From positions 20,923,079 to 20,987,078 of the forward strand of contig OX421495.1 in NCBI GenBank assembly GCA_949126835.1: a stretch of 64,000 nucleotides of DNA. The letters are read 5' to 3'. The notes under the pieces were generated by a model. That model was not told the DNA's origin. It did not search any database and saw only the letters and a program-made list of their open reading frames with translations. The DNA comes from Anisus vortex. Lineage: Eukaryota > Mollusca > Gastropoda > Planorbidae. Position 1 is the stretch's first letter. Every line of letters begins with the position of its first letter. The translations under genes were made by a program, and so were the position numbers. Of the stretch, positions 54,701 through 61,861 are shown piece after piece.

Positions 54701-56906
54701 GTTTGGACCCTATAAAAGACGTGCAATCAACACAAATACACACACACACATACAAGAAACAAAATGTCATATATCATACATCCGTTTGTAATGATTATTT
54801 TATTTTGTATATTTTTCTAGTTAAAACTTTTTATAATGCATAACATATAAATATGTATGTCAGTGTTAATGTCAAATGCTGATTTTTTTTTTTTGTGAAA
54901 AGACACCTATTTAGCGGAACCTTTTAAACTGTGTCTTTCTTTTAATGACCAAGAGAAAATACCCAAAAGCAAATGACCAAAAGAAACTGGTAAAGAGTAA
55001 ATGACCAAAAGAAAATGATTACAAAAAGATGCCCAAAAGAAAATCACCAAAAACTAATGCCCAAAAGATAATGACCCTAAAGTAAATGACCAATAGTAAA
55101 TGACCAAATGTGAATGACGAAACGTAAAGGCGCAAAAAATGATTAAATAAAATCACCAAAAGATAATGACCAAAAGTAAATAACCAAAAGTAAATGTCCT
55201 TACTTTAGGTCTCCTGAAAATCGTGTGCTCGTATTTGTCATCGCCACTGTAGACGTAGGTCAGTGATGAGCGATCTGGCGGGAAGGCGGCGTCAACAAAC
55301 AGGTCCGAGGTAGTCAGCCCACCTTTTAAGTCCGCCTTGGCCTGGATCATCTTCCTAATGCGTCTGGTGGTAAAAGAATATAATATATATATTTAAATAA
55401 TAGGCGTCATTCGGCCGTGGCCTTTGGTGTTAATTGACCTTGATCGTCCGTGACCTTTTGGTGTCACTTCAACCACATGCACAAAAAAACAAACATGTAG
55501 ACGATCTTACACGGTTATTGATATGTCGCAAAAGTTTTGGCTTATGGGATACTCGATAGTGGGCAACAAACATATAGCTGAGTATATTTATAGTCTGGTC
55601 GTGACAAATCAATTGCAGGTCGCCTGTCTGGGGGAGTCAGGTTTACACGATGGCTAAACCAACGTAGCCCACTGGATATGGCGATCTACATTCTAGTGAG
55701 GTATAGATCTACATCAGTCCCAGCATAGTTTTCTGTGAAAGGTAGGTGGGGCTGCGGGGGAGGTGGAGGTAAAATCGAGCTGTGTTAGGCCAGGTAAGGG
55801 AGTTGGTCAGTTGGATGGTGCAGTGGGAGTTGGGGAGGGGGGGATTTAACGAGGACGAGGGTCACAGATGAAACCAAGCGTGAAATTTATAATCTATCGA
55901 TATCTATCTATCGATATCTAATTATCTCTTTCTCTCTCGCTCTTTCTAACTATATATATATATATCTATAGATTCAAATCTTTCTAATTTCTTTTTTTTT
56001 TGTTTTGTTTTTTGTTCTTTTTTTACTTAATGACATTTTTCTTTTTTCCCCGCCAAACAGAGTGAGAGACAATGCGGAAGTATTGCGCAACAAACGCTGA
56101 ACTATAAATAGTTCTTTGTTTAATGGAAATTTCGTTGTATTAGTTTACACTTTAAAATTTTTTTAATAACACTCTTCAGACAAAGGTCATATCTTTTAAG
56201 CATCGCATTAATCTACACGTTGACTAGGAAATCGATACTGAGGGGGGGGGGGCATACACGCACACACAGACAATCCCACACATACACACACAGATTTACA
56301 CATGAAGGTAAGAGCACTGACATGTAATGACACACCCACAGAGCTACACATGAAGGTAAGGAGCACAAATGACATGTAATGACACACATACACAGAGCTA
56401 CACATGAAGGTAAGAGCACTGACGTGTAATGACACACACTCAGAGCTACACATGAAGGTAAGAGCACTGACGTGTAATGACACACACACAGAGCTACACA
56501 TGAGGGTAAGAGCACTGACGTGTAATGACACACACACAGAGCTACACATGAAGGTAAGAGCACTGACGTGTAATGACACACACACAGAGCTACACATGAA
56601 GGTAAGAGCACTGACGTGTAATGACACACACACAGAGCTACACATGAAGGTAAGAGCACTGACGTGTAATGACACACACACAGAGCTACACATGAAGGTA
56701 AGAGCACTGACGTGTAATGACACACACACAGAGCTACACATGAAGGTAAGAGCACTGACGTGTAATCCTGGAATGGCGTTTCTCTGGGTGACCTCTCCGG
56801 GATAGGCAACGAGTGGGTCTCTCGAGCTTTCTTGTGGGAACCTCTCATCTTGGTCACGTGGGTTAGTCCGTCTCGTGTCATGGCATTTAGACAACAAGCC
56901 CTGGGC
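27553..56906 (-). CDS. Calpain-5-like protein, probably catalytically dead, with a ~310-residue insertion
   Basis: Ten exons (56906-56760, 55363-55204, 47426-47237, 41945-41792, 40969-40750, 37750-37703, 36776-36685, 36198-35057, 32231-32017, 27756-27553) join in one frame; from the ATG at 56881 they give exactly 849 codons. Domain order: N-terminal anchor, protease core PC1 and PC2 (about residues 70-375), a Ser/Arg/Lys-rich low-complexity insertion (about 380-690), then the CBSW domain III (about 695-849, REVTARFDLDPGGYFLVPYY, GEFLLRVLSE). Core landmarks are [35 protein letters not shown] and DEYWMTYGDF. The active-site Cys of the GNCWF motif is Gly (KQRGWF); the His is probably kept (YLHIITAVTK); the Asn of RNPWG is Cys (LKCPFT). 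Like vertebrate CAPN6 it may act as a scaffold. No C2 or EF-hand exon was found downstream. The start could lie in an unseen upstream exon. Confidence 0.85.
27805..27975 (-). mobile_element. tRNA-derived SINE, family 2
   Basis: Inverted, it reads GCTGGTCCAGCGG as an A-box-like head, GGTCGCGGGTTCTATCCC as a B box, and a body ending GGACGTAATAATCTTCTA. A second copy on + lies at 44710. Confidence 0.7.
28672..28800 (+). pseudogene. LINE 3'-end fragment
   Basis: The frame AERREEWKRMV...SSLGT followed by SNRLRDM-like residues is typical of the last residues of invertebrate LINE ORF2. Only the extreme 3' end is present. Confidence 0.5.
29155..29265 (-). pseudogene. LINE 3'-end fragment, same family, inverted
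   Basis: On the - strand PERREEWRRLVYMSSMASQR then SNRLRDM and a stop, a close relative of the + strand fragment at 28672. Confidence 0.5.
29960..30182. mobile_element. hAT-type MITE, copy 1 of a pair
   Basis: The left end GGGGTTCGGCAACATTTTG and the right end GGTTGCCGACCCCTG are inverted repeats of CAGGGGTCGGCAACC type. Internal GCGTGCCAACAGCCTAAAA and GTGCCAAGTCTGGCACGC are shared with the next copy and with 60572-61861. Confidence 0.7.
30186..30416. mobile_element. hAT-type MITE, copy 2 of a pair
   Basis: Directly follows copy 1 in the same orientation: GGTTCGGCAAACTTG, GGATTTACGATTCGTCCAGC, GTGCCAAGTGTGTCACGCG, ending GGCTGCCTACCCTG. More diverged at the ends. Confidence 0.65.
30417..31255. 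other. Intron sequence, no feature seen
   Basis: Calpain-gene intron between the MITE pair and the LINE fragment. No exon recognised. Confidence 0.4.
31256..31715 (-). pseudogene. LINE RT tail with (GAA)n 3' end, frameshifted
   Basis: The - strand reads CETWALTTDLQKRIRGLEM, then after frame breaks RSKGLAKTILQGTVRGGRKR, DDIKEWTGLS, AAQDRDDWRKII and a stop, ending in GAAGAAGAAGAAG. These are standard post-RT motifs of this LINE type. Simple trinucleotide tails are typical of RTE-like elements. Confidence 0.75.
32017..32231 (-). CDS. Calpain-like exon 9: CBSW domain III, first part
   Basis: Acceptor TTAAAACGTTTCAG; donor CAGG|GTGAGA. Encodes DTPSADRTRMDV, RVYFLVTRHEI, LQEKRHVLISLIQDYRHGAG and PIGFCLYR, the strands of calpain domain III (IGF.IY). 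Confidence 0.8.
32375..32540. repeat. CT-rich then CA-rich low-complexity tract
   Basis: CTCTCTCT/CTCCC runs followed by ACACACAC and CATACATA runs. Confidence 0.7.
32906..34713. mobile_element. hAT-type transposon, degenerate
   Basis: The left end CAAGGCCGGCTCTAGG matches the inverted right end CAGGGCCGGCTCATCC. Flanks GATGCGTA and GCAGCGTA agree at 6 of 8 bases, an old 8-bp duplication. It carries a broken transposase on the - strand. Confidence 0.7.
33530..33887 (-). pseudogene. hAT transposase C-terminal remnant
   Basis: A short frame (VKSMFKNLEKSLTIEKDEG and following) leads, after breaks, to LTLPLSVASAEGSFSKL, ICQERLAGL and ATISIESEIA-like residues. SVASAERSFSKLK...QERL is the hAT C-terminal dimerisation motif. 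Several frameshifts are visible. Confidence 0.7.
35057..36198 (-). CDS. Calpain-like large exon 8: end of PC2 plus ~310-residue Ser-rich insertion
   Basis: Acceptor TTTTCTTTCCTAG; donor AAAC|GTAAGT. It opens DTPSWQNVNSEF and DEYWMTYGDFRCNFG (end of the protease core), then a polar insertion with many basic-x-x-Ser sites (RRRKSAGEK, RRTNSDSE, SRRFTSPHDS) and an acidic Ser cluster (SSEVSEQDSGVW). It closes with SKWKVILEHKDVWK, the first strand of domain III. GC content is much higher than the introns and the frame is open for 1142 bases. Confidence 0.85.
36420..36640 (-). mobile_element. Diverged SINE family 1 fragment
   Basis: AGTGAAGCAGCGTTCACAAA, CCCAACTATTGTCAGGT and GGGTTCGAATCCTAAGCC appear in SINE order, inverted, with decay. 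Confidence 0.45.
36685..36776 (-). CDS. Calpain-like exon 7: substituted catalytic Asn
   Basis: Acceptor AATGTTTCCACAG; donor ACGG|GTATAT. Encodes MEPMIRLKCPFTAEPKWQG, where calpains have MIRLRNPWG...W.G. Asn to Cys and Trp to Phe. Confidence 0.8.
36780..37060. repeat. Degenerate GTCAC-word repeat upstream of a calpain exon
   Basis: AGTGTCACTGTGTCAC, AATGTCACACATTTGTCAGT, AAGTGTCACGGTC and similar words recur without a fixed period, starting right at the acceptor side of exon 36685-36776. Confidence 0.45.
37345..37660. repeat. CT-rich low-complexity tract
   Basis: Long runs of TCTCTCTC and TTTCTTTC immediately after (genomic left of) the 48-bp microexon at 37703-37750. Confidence 0.8.
37703..37750 (-). 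CDS. Calpain-like 48-bp microexon carrying the catalytic His position
   Basis: Acceptor CCGTTTTCAG; donor CAAG|GTGAGA. Encodes GADRERYLHIITAVTK, aligned with KGHAYAVTDV: His present, one residue inserted after it. Phase 0 on both sides. Confidence 0.75.
37850..37930. mobile_element. hAT-type element end fragment
   Basis: CAGTGGTCGTCAACCTAAGA and ACGCGTGCCATACTTGG resemble the CAGGGGTCGGCAACC / GTGCCAA..TTGGCACGC ends seen at 29960 and 60572. The other end was not found. Confidence 0.5.
38470..39260 (-). pseudogene. LINE RT C-terminal region with (ATG)n 3' end
   Basis: The - strand fragments read DLLAESNKELQELTDKLAD, QQELEEIKNFKYLGAILFVD, CATWILLAATKNKLQAFENK, FLRKILRVSYLEHRTNEFVW, ATIKRRKLARFGHVLR and ELLTAARRKWGKLS, ending SPQRPQRSRV and an ATGATGATG-type tail. 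A 5'-truncated, frameshifted RTE/CR1-like LINE. Same family type as 46500-46775. Confidence 0.8.
39300..40620. other. AT-rich intron sequence, no feature seen
   Basis: No exon or known repeat recognised over about 1.3 kb. Confidence 0.4.
40625..40695. mobile_element. hAT-type terminal fragment
   Basis: GAGGGGCACCAACAACTTTT and GTTTGAATCCGGCCCTG resemble the terminal sequence of ZMYM1-like hAT elements in this window. The left end is not identified. Confidence 0.4.
40750..40969 (-). CDS. Calpain-like exon 5: end of PC1, start of PC2
   Basis: Acceptor TATGTCCCACTAG; donor GGG|GTAAAT. Encodes [20 protein letters not shown] and NLFHILYKSASCRSLMTCW, matching the ALxGG...EALxDxTGGV and LF..L..A...SL pattern. 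Confidence 0.85.
41215..41415 (-). mobile_element. SINE family 1, inverted copy
   Basis: ACGGCATACTTGTTTATTGTGTGG, GTTTACTTTACCCCAACTAA, and GGATTCGAACCCAGGACCTT with GTCGAACGCGCTGCCGTG are the inverted SINE body and tRNA-like head. Confidence 0.8.
41635..41745 (-). mobile_element. SINE family 1 head fragment, inverted
   Basis: CCAGGATTCGAAACCAGACC and CTGTCGAACGCGCTATGACT give the inverted tRNA-like part. It ends 47 bp from calpain exon 4. Confidence 0.65.
41792..41945 (-). CDS. Calpain-like exon 4: PC1 core
   Basis: Acceptor CCTGGG inverted as CCCAG; donor CCAA|GTAAGA. Encodes [20 protein letters not shown] and EMWGPLVEKAYAK. This is the best conserved stretch and fixes the family. Confidence 0.9.
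42000..43890. other. AT-rich intron sequence, no feature seen
   Basis: About 1.9 kb of calpain-gene intron without exon, SINE or tandem array that I could recognise. Confidence 0.4.
43895..44080 (-). mobile_element. Diverged SINE family 1 fragment, inverted
   Basis: TCAGGTACCCACCAGAGCTG, GGGCATACTTTCGAACACTC and GAAACGCGCTGTCGCCAG follow the SINE order with decay. Confidence 0.5.
44246..44706. mobile_element. MITE with 20-bp terminal inverted repeats
   Basis: TTTAAAGACCAAGTGAAGAG at 44246 (offset by one base is possible) is exactly inverted as CTCTTCACTTGGTCTTTAAA at 44687. A CCAAATCTCGT word is repeated inside. No coding capacity. Confidence 0.7.
44710..44873 (+). mobile_element. SINE family 2 copy with (ATT)n tail
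   Basis: CACGTCGCGGGTTCTAACCC (B box), GGGACTAGAGGACGTAATAA, TCTTCTAGAGCGC and a final ATTATTATTATT tail. Related to 27805-27975. Confidence 0.7.
45434..45700 (+). mobile_element. SINE family 1, full copy
   Basis: GGTGGCCGAGTGGCTGGCGG, GGGTTCGAATCCTGATG, CTACCCAGCTCTGGTGAGT, GAGGTAAAGTGAAGGCGG and GGTGAACGCTGCTTCACCG in order. Confidence 0.8.
46080..46440. other. GC-rich island of unknown nature
   Basis: Roughly 350 bases much richer in G and C than the surroundings (CGGCGGGGAGGAAGC, CCCGCCCTGGTGCC). Short frames are open on both strands but neither resembles a known protein. Could be a repeat fragment. Confidence 0.35.
46500..46775 (+). pseudogene. LINE 3'-end fragment
   Basis: In shifting frames: ATGGCCTGTCAAAAATAATA then CTCCAGGGCACGGTAAAAGG (ILQGTVKGG) and, at the end, NDHNGHGVDDE, the usual end of this LINE type. 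A poly-C tract lies inside. Confidence 0.6.
46981..47085. repeat. (CA)n and poly-C low-complexity tract
   Basis: ACACACACAC run at 46985-47008 and a C run at 47069-47085. Confidence 0.8.
47237..47426 (-). CDS. Calpain-like exon 3: PC1 with substituted active-site Cys
   Basis: Acceptor TTTCTTCTCCAG; donor ATCG|GTAATG. Encodes ESPMLTGVGG, then WQLWKQRGWFHAALVVVSL and LERLIPGYRNN. Against QGQVGNCWFVAA the oxyanion Gln is kept while Cys is replaced by Gly. Confidence 0.85.
47695..49410. repeat. Hierarchical satellite: ~21-bp units inside ~185-bp higher-order units
   Basis: Basic unit AAGACAGTCCTGTTCATCAT with variants (TTTATCAG, GCCCTG). These are grouped into blocks ending CTTCTTCTTCTTCTGCGTTC, CATTTAGCTTTCC, TTTGCTGTGACAG. 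Blocks start near 48032, 48322, 48507, 48692, 48902 and 49108; three successive spacings are 185 bases. A frame-breaking variant (AATACAGCGCCGTTTCATC) recurs in three blocks. It lies in the intron upstream of calpain exon 3. Confidence 0.95.
49411..50690. other. AT-rich intron sequence, no feature seen
   Basis: Only short homopolymers (poly-G at 49650 and 50119, poly-A at 49962). Confidence 0.45.
50693..51100. repeat. 32-bp minisatellite
   Basis: About thirteen units of CTTGACCTATTACTTCCCTT then TCCTATACCCAA, very uniform; a few units have ACCAATT or CCCC changes. Confidence 0.95.
51485..52545 (-). pseudogene. Jockey-like LINE reverse-transcriptase remnant
   Basis: The - strand carries TFTNDLEDRI and VRLFADDTILY, the F/YADD catalytic box, with GPDNIPSRLLEEFGSE upstream and NKSLATGEIP further on. 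Stops and frameshifts interrupt it throughout. Confidence 0.8.
52555..53190. repeat. 24-bp minisatellite (TGTCTGTTTGTTTATTTAACCAAA)
   Basis: About 26 units of 22-24 bases (TGTCTGTTTGTTTATTTAAC plus CAAA or CAAT). 24 is a multiple of three, so false frames reading CLFNQMSV or VYLTKCLF are open. Confidence 0.95.
53191..53984. other. Intron sequence, no feature seen
   Basis: AT-rich with a short G-rich tract near 53401-53430. Confidence 0.4.
53985..54230. repeat. Dispersed repeat, copy 2 (see 19440-19735)
   Basis: ATATATTACAGACGCTCCTT, AAAGAAGATTATTAGGCG, TTCAGGCAACCCATTCCATG and CATAAGGGATAAGGAAAGT match copy 1 in order and orientation. Confidence 0.65.
54940..55197. repeat. Degenerate AAAAGTAAATGACC array abutting a calpain donor
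   Basis: About 17 imperfect units of 13-16 bases (GACCAAAAGAAAATG, GACCAAAAGTAAAT). It stops within about six bases of the splice donor of exon 55204-55363. Confidence 0.85.
55204..55363 (-). CDS. Calpain-like exon 2: N-terminal region
   Basis: Acceptor TTCTTTTACCACCAG; donor AAA|GTAAGG. Encodes RIRKMIQAKADLKGG, DLFVDAAFPPDRSSL and FRRPK, the pattern (F.D..FP...SL....KRP) that starts the calpain core. Confidence 0.8.
55870..56040. repeat. Low-complexity CTAT/TA/T-rich tract
   Basis: CTATCTATCGATATCTA, CTCTCTCGCTCTT, TATATATATATAT and long T runs. Confidence 0.7.
56293..56766. repeat. 48-bp minisatellite carrying the calpain exon-1 donor
   Basis: Ten units of GAGCTACACATGAAGGTAAG, AGCACTGACGTGTAATGA plus (CA)n. 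On the - strand each unit reads ATTACAC|GTCAGTG, the donor of exon 56760-56906, and the rightmost unit is that donor itself. On the + strand each unit also contains GAAG|GTAAGA, a consensus donor. False frames arise because 48 is a multiple of three. Confidence 0.95.
56760..56906 (-). CDS. Calpain-like exon 1 (first seen coding exon)
   Basis: Strong acceptor (CTTTTCTTTCCTCTGTTCCAG) before 56906. The ATG at 56881 opens MTRDGLTHVTK and the exon ends RETPFQDY plus AC in phase 2. QDYTRIRK across the junction resembles the QNYSALRR start of calpain-5. The donor ATTACAC|GTCAGTG is weak but is the only one in phase, and it is the first unit of the 48-bp array. Confidence 0.7.
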
Positions 56907-57199
56907 CTGGAACAGAGGAAAGAAAAGACACTTTATAATAGTTTACTTTATTTTTTTTTTTTAAAGGTTTCTTACAAAAATAACAAGAAATTAAATGTCA
57001 ACAAATATTAACAAAACGACGATTTGAAAGTCAAGTCAAAATCCAAGTGTTATCAAAGCAAGATACATATAGGCCTACACATCAGGCGAAATTAAGAACT
57101 GGAATGTAGCTAAGCTTGTTTGTTGTTTCCGGTTTGATATGTAAAGAACAAATTTTAATTTGAAGAATCTTGCAAACAAAGTACATTAGCTTAACAAAT

Positions 57200-57475
57200 T
57201 CAGGGGGCACGAATGCCGTGTGGTAGCGAGTTCGGCTGGCGTACCGAAGGCCCTTGTTTATTATCCTGGTGCCGGCAAGGATTTTTACCTGGGTCTGAAG
57301 GGTGTCCCTGTGTCTACCCAGCTCTGATAGGTACCTGACCTTAGTTGGGGTAAAGTAAAGGCGGCTGTGCGTAGTGCTGGCCACACAATCACTTAGTGTG
57401 CCATGGCTACAGAAAATGGTGCACGCTGCTTCATCGGCTCTATGGATCAAAATCGGTCCGACGGGATATTTAATT
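57200..57475 (+). mobile_element. SINE family 1, full copy
   Basis: GTGTGGTAGCGAGTTCGGCT, CTACCCAGCTCTGATAGGTA, GGGGTAAAGTAAAGGCGGC and GCACGCTGCTTCATCGGCTC in order. The B box has decayed (TTGTTTATTATCC). Confidence 0.8.
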
Positions 57476-57689
57476 ATTTACTTAACAAAAGTCAGACCAT
57501 TTAAAATGGGGATGCTTGGGTCACAGACGAGCAGTAGACTAGTACTGTGTAATTACTCTTTCGGTTCTGTTAAGGTATGTCATATATTGCTTAAACATCG
57601 CCCTAGAGAAAGTTTGCTTAATGGGAAAAAAAAACATTACAACATCAACACAGAAATCAATATCCTTTAAGTTATATAAAAAAAACGTT

Positions 57690-57880
57690 GGAGCACCTTT
57701 GACCTTTTTCTCTAAAGACGTTAGACACCGCCCCCGAGAGCAATTGACTTTGTGAGGCGACGCTGGAATCACGTCTCGAGTCACTTGGACTCTTTCAACA
57801 TTGACGCCGCTTTTGAGCTCAGCCCTGGAACTTAGTGCCCCATGTCTGGTCAACCCCAACTCGCCAGACAAACAATTTCT
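57690..57880 (-). other. GC-richer segment, possible 5' exon of the calpain-like gene
   Basis: Higher GC than its surroundings and open on the - strand (LTRHGALSSRAELKSGVNVE and onward). It lies about 0.8 kb upstream of calpain exon 1. No splice site pair convinced me. Could equally be a promoter-proximal or repeat sequence. Confidence 0.2.
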
Positions 57881-57884
57881 TAGA

Positions 57885-59440
57885 GGGGTAGGGGGGGGGG
57901 ATAGAAAATAGGGGCGGGGGAGGTGAAAGGCATTACTTTGATGAAAAACACCTTTCTTTTATATTACCGCTTCCGCTGAGGTTGATAATGTGAAAAGAAA
58001 AATTGCGGTTACAAACCTTAGATAAAAATTGTTGTTTTTTTAATACGTCCATAAATAAATCAATATTTTACAATATTTGTAGACCTAAAAACATCTTGAT
58101 AAACAATAAGATACGATAATTCTAATTATATTTCAAAATAAAAACGACGCGAATCACTTAGCTATACATTTAAAATAAACATAGATTTTAAACAAATAAA
58201 GACTTCATATTATCAAAAGTCAAAGTATTTCTTAAAAACAAAATTGCATGTAAACTGTAAATCCCTTAGTCGAATATATAAATAGAATTGAAACTATAAG
58301 TATTAATGAAATGAATACACTAAGACATAAACTAGATCAATTTTAATTTGTATATAGGCCTACTAGATAGAACAAATTATACCATTAATTTATACTAGTT
58401 ACATTGGTATCAAAATGGTAAACTATGTCTATGAAATAAACTTGATATAATTATTTTTTTTGTATACTAGATTTAAAAGTTTAGGTCTCAACGAGATCTA
58501 CATTTTGGCACCATTTTGTTTCAAAGAATCGTCCATTTTAAAGATTTACATAAACGTGCAGTCTAATTCGGCGAATAGATTTATCTTTACATCATTATCA
58601 CATAAATTATTTGCGTTACCTTATTTTAATATCGGCTTTTACTCTTAGAGTTACATCACTTATAATATTAATTTCGCAGTAGGCTAATAATTAACTTTAT
58701 GTCAACATAATATAAAATATTTAATTATATAGGCCTATAGATTAGATAAGCGTAACATACACATAATATGGATTAGTTTTCTATCAAAGTATATGCTAAT
58801 CTAACCACAGGTCACACAAACTTCAACTGTGTACATACCACTTTGTTTATTTTTAGTTTGATCCTCCACACCATAGTGACATGTACACAATCATGCTTTT
58901 CCACTCGACCTTCACCCACCTCCAAAAAGACAACACACAATCAACGGAGATCGATGTAAAAAGCCATTTGATCAATCATCTAGTACACAGAGTAAAGCCC
59001 CCCCCCCCCTCCCCACCCTTTTTCCTTTCTCTATCCCCACTTTCCCCCTTTAAACAGAACCTTTAGGTTTCACAGCTGGAACTCTCTGGTCACCAAATGC
59101 TGGTAATTAAGTTATTACCCCCCCCCCCGCCCCCCCCCCCCCCTGCTGTAAGATTGGGTCAATTAGAACTCGGTGGAAAAATGCCCAGTAATTTTTTTTT
59201 TCTGGGAGGGGGCGGGGGGAGTTGCTGGTAAGAAGATGGAAGAAAACAGGAAAAAAATAAGGCTAAGACTAGGGGCGGAATAAATGAGTGAACACGAGGC
59301 AGTACTACAGTAGTAGCGTCTTTGTGTCATGAAATGACGAATGACATTAGCGGCGATGAGGCGCGTTGACATCTAGAGCCTAACACTGCGCATGTATTGT
59401 CATCTGAGGGGGGGGGGACGTGTCATGGGTATGCCCAATG
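57885..59440. other. AT-rich sequence with homopolymers, no gene seen
   Basis: Poly-G near 57890-57900, poly-C near 58999 and 59119-59142. No exon recognised. Confidence 0.4.
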
Positions 59441-60165
59441 AAGCAAACTTTTCCATGGCTTGTCGTTCAGTGGTAACTTGTCATGACACGACCCTCCGGA
59501 AGTGAACTTCCCTTGTCACGCCTTGTGAAGCGACCTTGACCCTATTATTATTATCATTAATATCTGTATTTCCTATTGTTGTCTTGATATAAGTTTTTTT
59601 TTTTTTTTACCAAGCTTATAATTCTCTTGTTATGTCTTTGACTATGCCTTTATTGTACTTATGTACTATGTGGCTAATAAAATCAGTGTTAATTGGCATA
59701 CTAAGTAAAGTGACTTTGTGAGGGCCTTCCACCTGAACTGACCTTGTCAGGTCATGCCGTCTGAGGTCACCTTGGGGATATAATGTCATCGGATGTAAAA
59801 GTAACTGAACGTGTCGTGTAGTTTAGAGAAATAATCATGAGAAAAAAAAACGCATGACAGTGGTTTGTGTAAGGAAAAGACAAAATGACAATGGCTGACA
59901 AAACAGGTTTTTTCATCCGCAGCCTTTAAACTGTCATTTGAAGAAAACGTATACAAAATATGTCATCTTAAGTGGAGCTTATTATTGCATAAAATCAAAA
60001 CTGGCATTGTCATGTTATGCCATTTGAAGCGAACCTCCACGTCTTGTAAACTGCAGCAAAACTGTCATGGCATGTCTTGTCATCTGAAACGAAACTGACT
60101 TAGCACGTCTTGTAATTTGCAGCCAAACTGTCTTGGCATGTCTTGTCTATTTCGCAATGCAGGCG
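59441..60165. repeat. Degenerate repeat of CTTGTCATCTGAAGCGAACCT-type words
   Basis: CCTTGTCACGCCTTGTGAAG, TCATGCCGTCTGAGGTCACC, TTATGCCATTTGAAGCGAAC, CATGTCTTGTCATCTGAAAC and GCATGTCTTGTC recur with loose spacing. Confidence 0.5.
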
Positions 60166-60476
60166 CTAACCTATATTTTCAAGCATAGCAATATGATCAA
60201 TGGCGGGACTCGGGCGGGAAATGTCAGTACGTCCCATGATTCAGCCGACATCGACCAAAGCCTGACATAGATTTCACAGAGCAGCAGGCTCAACACACAA
60301 ATTGAAGAAAAATAAAATTGGCCCAGGTCGGAGCCTGGTTTCCGCCGATTTCTAACTGCGATATTGATCAAATTAAAAGTATCTGCGCCGGTTAATAATT
60401 GTTCCGCCCGAAGCATAAAAATACGAAACCATTTTAAACAATTTTAAATTCCAGAAATTAAAAGAGAAGTTTATTT

Positions 60477-60571
60477 CCCGGTGGCCGAGCGGCAGCACAT
60501 TCGACTGGCGATCCGAGGGTTCCTGTGTTCGAATCTTGAAGGAGGCTAGGATTTTCCCCGGAACTTTAGGG
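60477..60571 (+). mobile_element. SINE family 1, left part, split by a hAT element
   Basis: GGTGGCCGAGCGGCAGCACA, GTGTTCGAATCTTGAAGG and GGATTTTCCCCGGAACTTTAGGG. The rest resumes at 61862. Confidence 0.85.
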
Positions 60572-61861
60572 CAGGGGTCGGAAACCTTTAGCTTATAGTG
60601 TGCCAAACTAGGATTTTAAAATCATTCAGCGTGCCAACAGCGTGAAAGTCAAACTGCTAAACTGTTTTATTTTTATAAGAAACATTATTTAGTGCCGTAG
60701 CATGACCAAGATAAACAAAAAGGAGGGTAATAGAGAAAATCATTAAAGCGTATTAAATATAATAACAAGTTAACTTATTTGTTATTATCTTCTTTAAAAA
60801 AAATACCTTTAATAGCCAATACACAATATCATCACACGACTTACACATTAATGGTTATCAACATTTGAGTTTAGTTGAAAAGGTATTTTTATTTTTTTTT
60901 AGTAATAGCTATAAACTCTTTATAGTTTGACCTCAGTATAAATGAGATTTAGGCAAACCCGCAACCAGTATGTCATACAGATAATACAATATAGTTAAGC
61001 GGAAGAGATACGTAGTAATCATACGAAATGGGTAGTTAATGTGATGATTAAAAATGTAAATATACACAATTCTTTAGTCATATAATATTTATACAACAAT
61101 CTTTTATAGCGTGATCATTTTAAATTTATAAATTGTAAGCCCTTCATTTTTTAAAAGAAAACAAAAAAGAAACATTAGAAATATTAATGAAAAGAAAAAG
61201 GGTAATTATCTCCGTTCAATTATAATCTCCAGATTTGGTGCTAGTGATGCCAAACGAGTTAATTGTTTTAATATAACTAGTGTACTTCTGAAAACGCTAT
61301 ATTTTAATTAGGGAATGAGTTAAATGTTTTGAGGTTCAGTGGTCCAACACTTCAAGTATCTTTCAATATCGTCCTTGAGTATGCAAGTTCAACTCACTGA
61401 AATGAGTAGTCATGTCAATCAGAAACATCAGCTTCAAAAGTTACTTCTCCCCATTCAATACCAGAAATGTTTTTTTTTCCTTTCATTAAGATACACCTTA
61501 ATTACTTCCAGTCAAGAAATGGATGTATTTAAGACTTTACCTATATTCCGTATCAATATCTTCTAGAAGTGACGTGAGAATTGAGAACTATAAAATTTTA
61601 CTATCTTAACAATAGATTCAATCACAGATCGATCACAAAACTACAAAGATGAGAGCTTTGCATACAAATATTTCTGAACGAAAACATCGACGTCCTGTGT
61701 GATTCCTATATAGTTCGCTACGCAGCATCATTTATTATGCTGACATACGTTGTCTTCACTTGAATTAAAAACATATTATGTTCTTCGATGTCTCTCGCAT
61801 GCCACTGAAAATCGTTCTGCGTGCCAAGTTTGGCACGCGTGCCTTAGGTTGCTGACCCCTG
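60572..61861. mobile_element. hAT-type element inserted in a SINE, 8-bp target duplication
   Basis: The ends CAGGGGTCGGAAACC and (inverted) CAGGGGTCAGCAACC are terminal inverted repeats. The 8 bases CTTTAGGG flank it on both sides (60564-60571, 61862-61869). Internal GTGCCAAACTAGGATTTTAA and GTGCCAAGTTTGGCACGCG match the MITEs at 29960-30416. No intact transposase. Confidence 0.85.

Noticed and set aside
56208..56897. Long - strand frames through the 48-bp array
   Set aside because: Only the first 122 coding bases before the donor match calpain structure; the rest is the array, open because 48 is a multiple of three.
61339..61566. Short frame inside the hAT element as a transposase
   Set aside because: It shows no clear transposase motif and is bounded by stops; too weak to call.
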